DNA of 33,028 nucleotides from Fuerstiella sp. (GTDB lineage: Bacteria > Planctomycetota > Planctomycetia > Planctomycetales > Planctomycetaceae). The stretch spans positions 1-33,028 of the forward strand of contig JAPYTO010000050.1 of the NCBI GenBank assembly GCA_029941865.1, given 5' to 3'. Positions 17,601 through 25,212 of this stretch are shown here, in pieces. Numbering within the stretch: position 1 is the first letter of the stretch; every line of letters begins with the position of its first letter. A program made the translations under genes and the position numbers. Below the pieces are notes generated by a model. That model made no database searches. It saw nothing but the letters and a program-made list of their open reading frames with translations, and was not told the DNA's origin.

Positions 17601-18625
17601 GCTTCGCGGCTCCCGCGGAAATCGAATTCGTCAAGTTTGATCCCCCCAAACGCCTGAGCCCTGCAGATCAAAAGGTCTACGAACTGGGGGCGACGATTTA
17701 CCAGCGACATTCGCACTGCGCGACCTGTCACCTGGCACACGGCAAAGGCAACGGAATCGTTTATCCGTCACTGGTCCGCAGCCCGTGGGTCAACGGCAGC
17801 GAGGACCGACTGATCAAGATGGCTCTGCATGGGATGTGGGGCAGGATCACCGTTCACGGCAAAACTTACGATCCTGCGCGTGGCGTGCCACCAATGACGG
17901 CGTTCCGGAATCTGCTTAATGATGAGGAACTGGCTGCCGTGCTGACGTTTGTCCGAAACACGTGGGGCAACAGCGCATCCACAATTTCGGCCGACGTGGT
18001 CAAACAGGTTCGCGCGAAAACTCTTGATCGGACGACGTTCTGGATTCCGGACGACCTTCTTGCCGAACACCCCCTGGAAGCCGCCCTGGTCCTCAAGGAC
18101 ATCGGAATCGATCCGGAAGGCTTTTCCAACACGGAACTGGAGGATGAACTGCTCGGCATCGATCCCGCAGAATTGGTTAACGTCGCGATGGCAAAGGGCA
18201 ACGCAGAGCGAGGCAAGACCCTGTTTTACAAATCAGCGGCGGCCTGTTTCGCCTGTCACGATCCACCGTCCGGAGCGATTCGTCTGGGCCCCGACCTGGC
18301 AAAACTCAAGTCCGTCCTGAAGCCTGAGGAACTGGTGGAGTCCGTACTGCGTCCGTCAAAGCGGATCGACAAAGACTTTGCACAGGTCATCGTGCTGACT
18401 GTCGAGGGCAAGCAGTTTACCGGCATCCGGGTCTCGGAAAGCGACAGTGAAATCGTACTGCGGAACCTGGCCCAGCCGCAGCCGATCGTCTTCCCGAAAG
18501 AAGATGTCGAAGAGGTCTTCGAGTCTCGAACATCACTGATGCCGGCAAACCTGGCAAGGCAGTTGAAGAACCGAGGGGAATTCAACGACCTGATGAAATA
18601 CGTCATGGAAATCAGAAACCGGTAA
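14621..18625 (+). CDS. Giant SGNH-like / PVC-type beta-propeller / discoidin / CxxCH heme protein
   Basis: A 1334-residue exported protein of a class restricted mainly to Planctomycetes and Verrucomicrobia. Order: signal peptide (hydrophobic [13 protein letters not shown], about 28-40); SGNH/GDSL-like domain (about 50-255) in which GNGLADRM replaces the catalytic GDS and NGIH replaces DxxH; a Piru_Ver (TIGR02604-like) propeller from about 377 ([29 protein letters not shown]); a discoidin-like insert (about 668-805); the propeller end ([14 protein letters not shown]); a helical HEAT-like stretch; heme motif CATCH (1033-1037); and a TIGR02603-type domain with CFACH (1209-1213). The two c-type hemes suggest electron transfer linked to sugar oxidation in the periplasm. 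Starts at 14621, 14654 and 14675 are possible, none with a clear ribosome-binding site; the shortest gives the most normal signal peptide. A hairpin terminator follows. Confidence 0.9.
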   Translation: MNSSVLNKARNMTLIPRTMIKQHLSHLLIVCVLPALLAARPATAAEPFGFKPNDVVALYGNGLADRMQHAPWVETILQSQLKGLNVSFRNMSFSGDMVNKKPRNKGFTNDAEYLQHVAPDVVFIMYGYNESFAGPEGADAYQAELVKLVEKYRALRKEKEVDARFVLFSPIAYENTGNPGLPDGTQLNGNLAAFTEATRRAAAASDATFVDLYSRTFQLFASSDEQFTLNGIHLNAKGYRRLAGIISRALLGKPAPRNTSFSDLHAAIQDKNWHWHNRYRATDGNDIWGGRSTLTFVDGQSNADVLKHELMMLDVLTANRDQVIWAAAEGRKIEADDSNVPPPVKVISNVGGGSKSSNADKEGSTNYPSPADSIAQTDVPEGYELNVFASEEIFPDLANPVQMQVDAKGRLWVASWNTYPKWEPLKKMNDSLMILEDTDNDGVADKRKIFAHVHNPLGFEFWGGGVLVTSGTDLLFLKDTDGDDKADVRYPILQGLGTADTHHAANNLVMGPDGGIYWQSGIFLVHNHETPWKQNLNIGSSGMYRFDPRTFVITPHAGNSPNPHGTTFDYWGYCYANDGTGGKSFQVRPEGKGFKMHTLLTKEFRPVSANAILSSEHFPEDMQNDFLICNTIGFLGVRQYDLDREGEVEEEGTPARTAQKNIEITQGGGLITVNHPALKDARITGFKLSVNGRQQMNIAEVEVFSGGKNIAKTAKLEQSSELNKGAYPVHLLVDGNKGNFAHTSTQKNPWMKGDFPAPVQISQFKVWNRKGFENRFNNGRIEFFNGKNVVAAVDVKIAGGGDGASKKRKFGEVWGTPVKDLINSRDRNFRPTDAVIGADGALYVSDWCNVIIGHMQHNIRDPNRDHYHGRIVRLTMKGRPLQKPVEIHGQPIAALLENLKHPVDGIRHRTRVELSGRDSKAVIAAAQKWMAGFDPNDEIEAHHLLEALWLHQQHNVKNEELLNTLLSSTVGHAVVAAGTVKHFWHNVDARGASGFAAPAEIEFVKFDPPKRLSPADQKVYELGATIYQRHSHCATCHLAHGKGNGIVYPSLVRSPWVNGSEDRLIKMALHGMWGRITVHGKTYDPARGVPPMTAFRNLLNDEELAAVLTFVRNTWGNSASTISADVVKQVRAKTLDRTTFWIPDDLLAEHPLEAALVLKDIGIDPEGFSNTELEDELLGIDPAELVNVAMAKGNAERGKTLFYKSAAACFACHDPPSGAIRLGPDLAKLKSVLKPEELVESVLRPSKRIDKDFAQVIVLTVEGKQFTGIRVSESDSEIVLRNLAQPQPIVFPKEDVEEVFESRTSLMPANLARQLKNRGEFNDLMKYVMEIRNR

Positions 18626-18685
18626 CGTTCGCGAATTCATCTACATCGCAATTGTCCTGGACACGATGTCCACACGCAGGAACAG

Positions 18686-18721
18686 AAACAGCTCGCCGCG
18701 AATCAACGCGGCGAGCTGTTT
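18686..18721 (+). terminator. Rho-independent terminator of the giant heme-protein gene
   Basis: A perfect 15-bp stem, AAACAGCTCGCCGCG (18686-18700) paired with 18707-18721, closes on a 6-nt loop AATCAA. It is followed by a short T-rich stretch (TTTTGATTTC). It begins 61 bp after the stop codon. The A-rich left side and T-rich right side would let it work in both directions. Confidence 0.85.
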
Positions 18722-18875
18722 TGATTTCAGCGTCGAGGCAACCAGATGCGGTTGGCACATTGTTGCAGCGGGACGATTAATTTGCCGTAATTCGAAGGCG
18801 AGGTGTGGTAACGGAGTAAAACGAGAGCATCTGCCACAGCCGGAGATATGAGGAAGGCCTCTGGAATGGGCCGCA

Positions 18876-18949
18876 ATACCAGCTCGAAGCGCCAGCGAGT
18901 GAGTCTCGTGCGCTTGTGCAACTCACTCGCTGGCGCTTCGAGCTGGTAT
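18876..18949. repeat. Perfect 29-bp inverted repeat
   Basis: Arms 18876-18904 and 18921-18949 are exact reverse complements over 29 bp (starting ATACCAGCTCGAAGCGCC), with a 16-nt loop. It lies 42 bp past the stop codon of the minus-strand sulfatase. It has no GTAG head, so it is a different family from the REP-like pairs. In RNA it would be a very stable hairpin. Confidence 0.9.
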
Positions 18950-18991
18950 CAAGAACGGCAGGAAACCCAATCCCGAGCCATCTATGCCATA

Positions 18992-20668
18992 CTACTTGTG
19001 ATCGTCGGCTGGGATCACAATCCGCTTTTGATTCGTTGGATGATTTTTCAACCAGGTTGTGATCTGCTCAACCACATCGGGATACATGACGGATTCGTCA
19101 TTGCGTTCTTCCAAATGGTTCTCCACCGCGTGGTTGAACAGCAGCATCGATCTTCCATCGGACGGGATCACGGCTTTGAAGTTTCCATAGCGAATGAAAT
19201 GTTTCCAATTCGGTTCGGCGGGAACTTTGTCCCGGAACTCGCTCACGATGTGACTCCACCGAGGATCATCGATCAGGTTGTTCCATTCGTGCGGATCTGT
19301 CGAACGGTCATAGAGTTCCGCACTGCCATCGAAGTACTGGATAAGGCGCCAACGTTTGGAGGTGATGGCATGGTTGCCACGGCCAAAGGTCGTTACGGTG
19401 TGATCCAGCCATGCAGAATTCGGATCGTTCACCAGGGGCAAAAGGCTTTTTCCTTCCAGCCCGTCTTCGTGTCCCAATCCAGCCATTTCGACCACCGTCG
19501 GAAAAAGATCAATCAGATTGACCGGTTGATCACACCTGGTGCCAGCCTGAAAACCTTCCGGCGTCGCGGAACGTGGCGGAACAATCATCAGTGGAACACG
19601 CGTCGCTCTGAACCATCCTGTCGCTTTTCCCCAATGGTCCTTTTCCCCAAGATGCCAACCGTGATCTGACCAAAGGACGATCCAGGTGTTCCGTGAGTGT
19701 TCACTCTGCTCGAGTTCATCCAGGAGACCTCCGATAAGATGATCAACGAACGTCACGGTGGCCAGATAGCTGGAAACCGCACTTTTCCATTGGCCATATT
19801 TTGCGACGGTCGCGTGCGTACCCGATGTGGTAGGAATCAACGCATAGTCGCGACCGGCGTTGGAAAGATCCTTTAAATCGTTCTTCAGCCAGGGTGGCAG
19901 GACGGTTGTTGCCGGCGGATACATGTCATGAAATCGTTGCGGTGCATACAGCGGTTGATGAGGCAGGTGAATTCCGACGCCCAGAAAGAAAGGTTTGTCG
20001 TAATCCTTCCTCAGCCGCTCACTGCCCCAATTGACCACGGCCGTATCGCGAAACTTCTCATCGGGCAGATCGAGTGGCCCCCAGTCAAAAGTGTGCGTGT
20101 CTTTCCATGTTCGATCTGCCGGCATGCCGTTACGGGGAAACGTGATGGTCTTTCCACCGACGTGCCATTCGTAAACCGGTTTCTGGCGAGAACTGAGAAT
20201 CGCCTTCTTCGGCCAGGGTTGAGGAATGCCTTTGGCGTATTCATGGAACGCGCCCTTTGGATATTTTGTATCGCCATGAAACAGCTTTCCGGATCCCATG
20301 ACGTGATAGCCATGGCGGACGAGAAACTCGGGCATCGATTCCACATTGGGCAGGCGTTGCGGGTAGTTTGCGTTGTTGGAATAGACGCCCGTGGTCCACG
20401 CACGTCTGCCCGACATGATGGCGACTCGCGACGGCCCACAAACTGGCGCCGCACAATGAGCTTCCGTAAACAGGACACCGCGTCTGGCCAAAGCGTCCAT
20501 GTGCGGAGTCTTAACCTGCGGGTGCCCATCAAGGCAACCAATCCAGTCATTCAGATCGTCGATCGCAATGAACAGAATATTGGAGTGATCCTTTGAAGCG
20601 GCATTCGATTGTCCCACGAACACCGTCGCCCATACGATCATCAATGCACAGTAGCGTGAAAACATCAT
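18992..20668 (-). CDS. Sulfatase, iduronate-2-sulfatase-like (formylglycine-dependent)
   Basis: A 558-residue secreted sulfatase. A signal peptide (1-24) precedes NILFIAIDDLNDWIG (30-44), the formylglycine motif C77-G-P-S-R81, GSGKLFHG, GVGIHLPHQPLY and WSDHGWHLGEKDHW. The pattern matches iduronate-2-sulfatase-like (S1_7-like) enzymes and is closely akin to the sulfatase at 11817-13226. It is longer at the C-terminus, with an extra ~70 residues after the usual EWNNL end region. ATG 20668 has GGAG 8 nt upstream, with a second ATG directly following. It lies 110 bp downstream of the LamG/DUF1080-like gene on the same strand and is probably co-transcribed, under control of the divergent AraC gene if that regulator is local. 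Confidence 0.93.
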   Translation of the reverse strand: MMFSRYCALMIVWATVFVGQSNAASKDHSNILFIAIDDLNDWIGCLDGHPQVKTPHMDALARRGVLFTEAHCAAPVCGPSRVAIMSGRRAWTTGVYSNNANYPQRLPNVESMPEFLVRHGYHVMGSGKLFHGDTKYPKGAFHEYAKGIPQPWPKKAILSSRQKPVYEWHVGGKTITFPRNGMPADRTWKDTHTFDWGPLDLPDEKFRDTAVVNWGSERLRKDYDKPFFLGVGIHLPHQPLYAPQRFHDMYPPATTVLPPWLKNDLKDLSNAGRDYALIPTTSGTHATVAKYGQWKSAVSSYLATVTFVDHLIGGLLDELEQSEHSRNTWIVLWSDHGWHLGEKDHWGKATGWFRATRVPLMIVPPRSATPEGFQAGTRCDQPVNLIDLFPTVVEMAGLGHEDGLEGKSLLPLVNDPNSAWLDHTVTTFGRGNHAITSKRWRLIQYFDGSAELYDRSTDPHEWNNLIDDPRWSHIVSEFRDKVPAEPNWKHFIRYGNFKAVIPSDGRSMLLFNHAVENHLEERNDESVMYPDVVEQITTWLKNHPTNQKRIVIPADDHK

Positions 20669-20778
20669 GCCGGTGACTCCAAACGGATGACTGCTGATAG
20701 ATCTTTGTGCGTCTTGACGGCGGCAGATGTACTCTGCGTTGACGAAGCCTTGTGTGCCGTACGAATCACGACCTGTTC

Positions 20779-21438
20779 CTACTGTCCTCGCAGTTTCACG
20801 TCGTCAAATGCATTCATGTCATCGAAGGAGCCGATGCCAATGCGTCCTTTACCGAATGTCTTATCACGGACGGTCATGTGCGGCTTGGTCATGTCATCGA
20901 AGTAGATGTCAATCGAGCCTTGTTTGGAATCGCGAACCAGTTTCACGTCATGCCACGCGTCGGTCCAGGGTGTCCGTTTGCTGTTTTCGGTCAATGCCAG
21001 GCGCGGGGCATCTTTGACAATCATGATTTGACCACTGTGTGGATCCGGTTTAGCGCCCAGATGCACATAGTAGAATCGCGTGGGATTTTCATAACAGAAA
21101 AAAACGCAGCAGTCGCGGTGATTGCCCGTATCCTTAGTCGACTTGACCTTGAACGTCAAAACAAAATCAGCCGCCTGGACGTCCTTCATCAAGGCGATAT
21201 GACGCGGACTGCGCACTTTTGGTTTGTACTCGCTCTCACGTTGAGTGATGCTCAGACTTTTGCCTTGGCCATGTTCCTGCAGTGCCCACGACTTGTTGTC
21301 CACAATTTCCCACTTGCCATGCCCATTCTCAAAGTCATCTTCGAACAGCAATGGCATGCGCTCCTGAGATTTGTCTGCTGCCTGCAAAGGCAACGCAAGA
21401 CATGCAAGCGTCGCAACAAAAGAGATTCTCTTCATCAT
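20779..21438 (-). CDS. Secreted LamG/DUF1080-like (concanavalin-type) protein
   Basis: A 219-residue exported protein with a signal peptide (MMKRISFVATLACLALPLQA). One jelly-roll domain resembles the DUF1080 / family-16-like and LamG folds: LLFEDDFENGHGKWEIVDNK, then FVLTFKVKSTKDTGNHRDCC, FYYVHLGAKPDPHSG, WHDVKLVRD and a closing IGIGSFDDMNAFDDVKL. Such domains bind, and sometimes hydrolyse, carbohydrates. No catalytic residues can be named with confidence. AAGG lies a few nt before the first of two adjacent ATGs. It is the first gene of a unit with the sulfatase downstream, and is divergent from the AraC gene with 116 bp between the start codons. Confidence 0.8.
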   Translation of the reverse strand: MMKRISFVATLACLALPLQAADKSQERMPLLFEDDFENGHGKWEIVDNKSWALQEHGQGKSLSITQRESEYKPKVRSPRHIALMKDVQAADFVLTFKVKSTKDTGNHRDCCVFFCYENPTRFYYVHLGAKPDPHSGQIMIVKDAPRLALTENSKRTPWTDAWHDVKLVRDSKQGSIDIYFDDMTKPHMTVRDKTFGKGRIGIGSFDDMNAFDDVKLRGQ

Positions 21439-21554
21439 AAGACCTTCTTAATGCTCAATATTCACTGGATACAGGACAGCAGGATACTTGAAAGCACGGC
21501 TGGTGTCCTGGAGAATTGGGTCTTTATTCGCTTTGCAGTTCGGGCAAGACCGTC

Positions 21555-22406
21555 ATGAAGCCCCCGTTAACCAAACGAGCTCTACCAGAACGACTGCCCG
21601 GTTGGGGCGTTCTGGTCCTGGAGAGTCATCACAGTCCCGAGTTCGCAATGGAATGGCGGACCCATCCGTTTGTCAAAGTCGTGTACGTTTTGAGTGGCCG
21701 TGGCACATTCTTTCTCGGCAAAAACGAACAGATCTTTTCCCCGGGAGATGTCATCGTGGTCCCATCGGGGACCCGAAATCGGATTGTGGACGACCCATCC
21801 TCTGCCGCCAGTCTTTATGTCTGCTGCGTTGCACGAAGCCTGTTGCGCTTCGATCCCTCGCTCGGCGCACAACTGCCGTGCCGCGTTCTTCGTCGCGAGG
21901 GCCACTTCGCACATCGGGTGGCATCGGTTTTTCGGCGCATGGTGCACACCCAGCAGTCGTCGACAACGAAGCGCCCTGTCGCCATGGTGGCCGACGCCAT
22001 GAAGCTCATTCTTATGATCAGCGAGAGATCAGCAGAATCGCCTAAGTCGGAGAAAGGCTCGGCTGACGATCGACGACGCGTCCAACAGTACGTCGACTCA
22101 CTTCCCGGCCGATTCTTCGAAGAGACTTCCATTGATGCCGCAGCCGATCAACTGGATATCCCGCGGCGCACCTTCACGAACCTGTTCACCGAGATCACTG
22201 GTGACACCTGGCTTCAGCATTTGCGCCGGTTGGCGATTGAACATGCCCAGCAACGATTGCGAGAAACGGACATCCCCATTGCCTCGATCGCCTTTGAATG
22301 CGGGTTCAACGATCTGTCAACGTTTTACCGCCAGTTCCAAAAACGTTGCAGGATGTCGCCGGGTGAGTACCGCACATCAACAGGTCTGAATGGTCGGACA
22401 GGTTAG
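21555..22406 (+). CDS. AraC-family transcriptional regulator with cupin-type sensor domain
   Basis: A 283-residue regulator. The N-terminal half has a cupin-like sugar-sensing fold: PFVKVVYVLSGRGTFFLGKNEQIFSPGDVIVVPSGTRNRI. The C-terminal ~100 residues carry the double helix-turn-helix: SIDAAADQLDIPRRTFTNLF, then IASIAFECGFNDLSTFYRQF and the family signature end FQKRCRMSPGEYR. ATG 21555 is used here. The frame stays open 63 bp upstream with a TTG at 21516, and the matching part of the decayed copy at 29362 is conserved upstream of the ATG too, so a longer protein is possible. It is divergent from the LamG/DUF1080-like and sulfatase genes, which it probably controls in response to a sugar. Confidence 0.93.
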   Translation: MKPPLTKRALPERLPGWGVLVLESHHSPEFAMEWRTHPFVKVVYVLSGRGTFFLGKNEQIFSPGDVIVVPSGTRNRIVDDPSSAASLYVCCVARSLLRFDPSLGAQLPCRVLRREGHFAHRVASVFRRMVHTQQSSTTKRPVAMVADAMKLILMISERSAESPKSEKGSADDRRRVQQYVDSLPGRFFEETSIDAAADQLDIPRRTFTNLFTEITGDTWLQHLRRLAIEHAQQRLRETDIPIASIAFECGFNDLSTFYRQFQKRCRMSPGEYRTSTGLNGRTG

Positions 22407-22471
22407 CGGCCGGAGAGAGACCTCTCTGGGTACGACTCTCCCCGCAGTGGGGAAGTCGACCTTGTTGTTTT

Positions 22472-22590
22472 ACTCTCCCTCCGGGAGAGTCGAGCCTAAG
22501 CGAGGAGAGGGCAGGCCGAAAGGATTCAGGGCGTTGACGAGCAGAGGGCCCCTCTCCGCTCGTTCCTCGCGACTCTCCCGGAGGGAGAGT
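22472..22590. repeat. CTCTCC-type dispersed repeat, copy 3
   Basis: Inverted arms 22472-22511 and 22549-22590 share a perfect outer 21 bp (ACTCTCCCTCCGGGAGAGTCG) and then diverge. The core 22483-22512 is identical over 30 bp to 13446-13475. Confidence 0.85.
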
Positions 22591-22684
22591 GAAGTTTCGT
22601 TTCATCTCGTTCCCAATCTCCGGCGTGGGAACGAGATAAAAGTGAATTGAATTTCCCAGTGCTTCGTCAAGTCTTAATCCTGGG

Positions 22685-22751
22685 GTAGCCGAAGTCGCCA
22701 GACTTTGGACGACATAGAGAAAAACCTCCAAACTCTGGCGAGTTCGGCTAC
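22685..22751. repeat. GTAG...CTAC inverted hairpin pair, REP/BIME-like
   Basis: GTAG (22685-22688) opens and CTAC (22748-22751) closes the element. The 25-nt arms 22685-22709 and 22727-22751 are inverted copies with 23 of 25 matches. Each arm holds its own small palindrome (CCGAACTC-GCCA-GAGTTTGG in the right arm). It ends 33 bp past the stop of the SDR gene. Confidence 0.85.
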
Positions 22752-22784
22752 GGAACAATCCGAATTCTTAGACTTGAACACGCA

Positions 22785-23558
22785 CTAGAGTCGCGGCAAC
22801 GTCATGCCGCCGTCCACCATGATGATCTGTCCCGTCGAGTAGGGAAAGACGCCCGCCGCCAACGCACGCACGGCATTGCCGACGTCGTCGGTGCTGCCCC
22901 AGCGAGGTGTTACGCAAAGCCCGTCCTCAATCAACTTGTCGTACTTGTCCTCGACACCCGAGGTCATGTTGGTTTTGACGATGCCCGGTCGCACCTCATA
23001 CACGGGAATATCGTGCGGTCCAAGACGCGTTGCATACAATGCGGTCATCATCGCCAGACCGGCCTTGGCAACACAGTACTCGCCGCGATGTGTACTGACG
23101 GCAGTCGCTGAAACCGAGCCCACGTTAATGATGCAGAAGAAGACGTCCATGTCAGCGGCCTTCTGCTCGATCATCCAGCGCGCGGCGATCTGGGTCAGGA
23201 AGTACGGTCCCTTGAGGTTGATCCCCATGACGCGGTCGAAACTCGCTTCGCTCCCATTCAGCAGGTCCGCTCGCTCTTTCGGCGCCACACCCGCATTGTT
23301 GACCAGCACGTGCAACCTGCCGAACTCGGCGCGAATTCGATCGATGATCGCCACTCGCGTCTCAGCCATAGCGATGTCGCCGCGGCAATAGATAACTTGC
23401 GCGCCGAGCGCTTCGAGCTCGGCGATCGCCTCGCTGATCTGCGTTTCTTCGCGCAGGCCGTTGATCGCGATGTCGAATCCCGCTGCGGCCAGGCTCTTTG
23501 CGCAGCCGAAGCCGATGCCGCGGCCTCCACCTGTGATCAGTGCAACTGGCCGGCTCAT
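22785..23558 (-). CDS. Short-chain dehydrogenase/reductase
   Basis: A 257-residue classical SDR. The cofactor-binding motif TGGGRGIG is at residues 9-16, NNAG follows at about 86-89, and the catalytic Ser plus YCVAK (Tyr-x-x-x-Lys) are present. VYEVRPGIVKT and the C-terminal TGQIIMVDGGM are also classical. The protein looks like FabG/KduD-type reductases. It starts inside the end of the GH88-type gene: ATG 23558 overlaps the TGA at 23555 (ATGA), so translation is coupled. GGGGGTG lies about 6 nt before the ATG. In that context a role in reducing the keto-uronate released by the hydrolase (a KduD/DehR-like step) is attractive but inferred; sequence alone cannot exclude acyl or other sugar substrates. 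Confidence 0.92.
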   Translation of the reverse strand: MSRPVALITGGGRGIGFGCAKSLAAAGFDIAINGLREETQISEAIAELEALGAQVIYCRGDIAMAETRVAIIDRIRAEFGRLHVLVNNAGVAPKERADLLNGSEASFDRVMGINLKGPYFLTQIAARWMIEQKAADMDVFFCIINVGSVSATAVSTHRGEYCVAKAGLAMMTALYATRLGPHDIPVYEVRPGIVKTNMTSGVEDKYDKLIEDGLCVTPRWGSTDDVGNAVRALAAGVFPYSTGQIIMVDGGMTLPRL

Positions 23559-24940
23559 GAGTTCACCCCCGCAAAGAAGGTCAGCATCGGCTTGTCGTCG
23601 ATCATTCGCTGCAGATACAGCGCCAGCTCTCGGGCATGGTAGTCACCCCACATGCTCGACTCGCCATACGGGATTTTGCTGCCCGCCGGGATGTGATCCC
23701 AGCCGTTGGGGCGGTGATAGATGCTGTGCAGGATCAGGCCCTGATGCGATTCGTCCTGGCTCAGGTACGGCGAATCGAATAGTGAGCTGCTGACCCTCAG
23801 CCCGGCCTGGGTGTACTTCGTCGCCTTCTGTGCATCCCCCTTTCGCTGGAGGTAGTGCCCCAGCCGCAGCAGGCCCTGAGCGCCGATCGCCGCTGCTGAG
23901 CTGTCGACCGGCTCAAAGTCGTTCTGCGGCTCAGCCGGCCGGTCCAGGTAATCACCGAGCTTGTGAAGTTGCGGCGCGCCTGTATCCCAGTACGGAATGC
24001 CACAGGTCGGCGTGTTTTCGATATAGAAGTCACACGTCGCCTCGGCGGCCTTCAACCACAGCGTCTCCAACTCGGTGCGACCACCGTATGGTTCCAGCTC
24101 GGTGTCACTCAGCGTCTCAAGGAACTCAAGTTCCTCGGGATAACCAAGCATCGCCCATGCCAGGCCGCGGGTCCATGTCGTGAATCCGGAGAACCCCTGC
24201 TGGCTGTTCGGGCAGCGAAACTCGCCGTCGTTGCGATTGAACACGGCTTCGTGAGTCGTGCGTCCGCGGACATCATAGGTGTCACGGCCCTCGCCGTAGT
24301 AGAGGCTGTACCGGGCTGTCGCCGCCATGTGCTGGATCGCGCGGGACAGCAACGAGATCGGCTTGTCTCCCTCTCCCATCAGCACGTGACCGAGGGCATG
24401 ACCGGCCATTAGGATTCGGCACGAGCGGACCGTGTCGACGAACAGGGAGTGGGGACCGTTGAAGGAGTAAATATAACCGCCGCCCGAGATGTCGGACCAG
24501 CGGCTGGCCTGTACGGCGGAGGACGTCTTGATCGCCAGCTTGTAGAACTCCGCCTCCCAGTCATCCTGCTTAATACGGCCTTCCACCATTAAACGCAGCA
24601 GGTTGCCGTAGGTGGACAGGTTGTTGAAGCCGTGGTCGTGCACGCCGATGTGCGAAATGTGCGAGGCCATGCGTTGGACGACGCGCGATCGCGCCAGATC
24701 AAGGAAGGACTCTTCCCCCGTGGCATCGAACTGCAGCACTGCCGAGCCATAGACGAAGCCCTCCGTCCACTCGGTCCAGCCACGGGTTGAGTAGCGACCG
24801 GCGACCGTGAACACAGGCGTACCCTGCGAGCTGTCGTAGTGTTTTTCGATGTCGAGGATCTTCTTGCCGGACAGGACCCAGAAGCGGGCCAGATTGTCCT
24901 TCAGAGAAACCGGTGTGAGGTTGGAACTGATATCGATCAT
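23555..24940 (-). CDS. GH88-type unsaturated uronyl hydrolase
   Basis: A 461-residue alpha/alpha-barrel protein resembling family GH88 unsaturated glucuronyl hydrolases, which remove the 4,5-unsaturated uronic acid left by polysaccharide lyases through hydration of its double bond. Visible landmarks are WTEGFVYGSAVL (58-69), HDHGF with Asp102, FVDT with Asp169, DSSAAAIGAQGLLRLG and the C-terminal SSMWGDYHARELALYL. Asp102 and Asp169 fit the two aspartates known to be catalytic in Bacillus unsaturated glucuronyl hydrolase. No signal peptide is evident, so the enzyme is probably cytoplasmic and works on imported oligosaccharides. There is no clear ribosome-binding site at ATG 24940. It is the first gene of a coupled pair with the SDR. 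Related GH105-type activity is possible. Confidence 0.85.
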   Translation of the reverse strand: MIDISSNLTPVSLKDNLARFWVLSGKKILDIEKHYDSSQGTPVFTVAGRYSTRGWTEWTEGFVYGSAVLQFDATGEESFLDLARSRVVQRMASHISHIGVHDHGFNNLSTYGNLLRLMVEGRIKQDDWEAEFYKLAIKTSSAVQASRWSDISGGGYIYSFNGPHSLFVDTVRSCRILMAGHALGHVLMGEGDKPISLLSRAIQHMAATARYSLYYGEGRDTYDVRGRTTHEAVFNRNDGEFRCPNSQQGFSGFTTWTRGLAWAMLGYPEELEFLETLSDTELEPYGGRTELETLWLKAAEATCDFYIENTPTCGIPYWDTGAPQLHKLGDYLDRPAEPQNDFEPVDSSAAAIGAQGLLRLGHYLQRKGDAQKATKYTQAGLRVSSSLFDSPYLSQDESHQGLILHSIYHRPNGWDHIPAGSKIPYGESSMWGDYHARELALYLQRMIDDKPMLTFFAGVNS

Positions 24941-25212
24941 GAAACTGTTTTGCCCGGAGGCTGACTGTGTAGAAAAGAGTGATGTGGGCCTGCCAACTGA
25001 TACGCCATTAAATCACACACGTGCCGGTCCGCAAGCAGGCGGCCCTTCATGTACGGCGATTCTGAAGACCAAACGTTACGGTGCCAGAGCCCGTTGGCTC
25101 CAGCATTTGCCGGCGCCGAGGGGTTTGACAAGTGTTGCTGGTTTCAATCCCTTGAAATGAGCGTGACCCAGCGATCCGGTCTGCGGAGGAAACTCAGCCG
25201 TGCGTCTGAATG

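Larger units (their letters stand above)
18626..18991. other. Convergent intergenic stretch with terminator and perfect inverted repeat
   Basis: This lies between the giant heme protein (+) and the third sulfatase (-). It contains a terminator (18686-18721) and a perfect 29-bp inverted repeat (18876-18949), described separately. The 150 bp between them show nothing recognisable. Confidence 0.7.
22407..22784. other. Convergent intergenic stretch with two repeat families
   Basis: This lies between the AraC gene (+) and the SDR gene (-). It contains the CTCTCC-type inverted element (22472-22590) and a GTAG...CTAC hairpin pair (22685-22751). A short repeat, ATCTCGTTCCCA and its inverse TGGGAACGAGAT, lies at 22605-22637. 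No coding signal is seen. Confidence 0.7.

Noticed and set aside
18848-19669. A 273-codon plus-strand open frame, and similar long frames at 9317-10138, 19928-20596, 20752-21558 and 26144-26893
   Set aside because: All lie largely antisense to genes with clear domains, carry no motif or signal of their own, and are expected by chance opposite GC-rich coding sequence.
6549-22751. The hairpin repeats as a possible CRISPR array
   Set aside because: Units are scattered, differ in sequence and are inverted rather than direct; there is no regular spacing and no cas gene.
25030-25130. A possible fourth copy of the post-stop element upstream of the GH88-type gene
   Set aside because: Only a few short words (TGGCTCC, GCCGG) match and the alignment needs several gaps; not distinguishable from chance.
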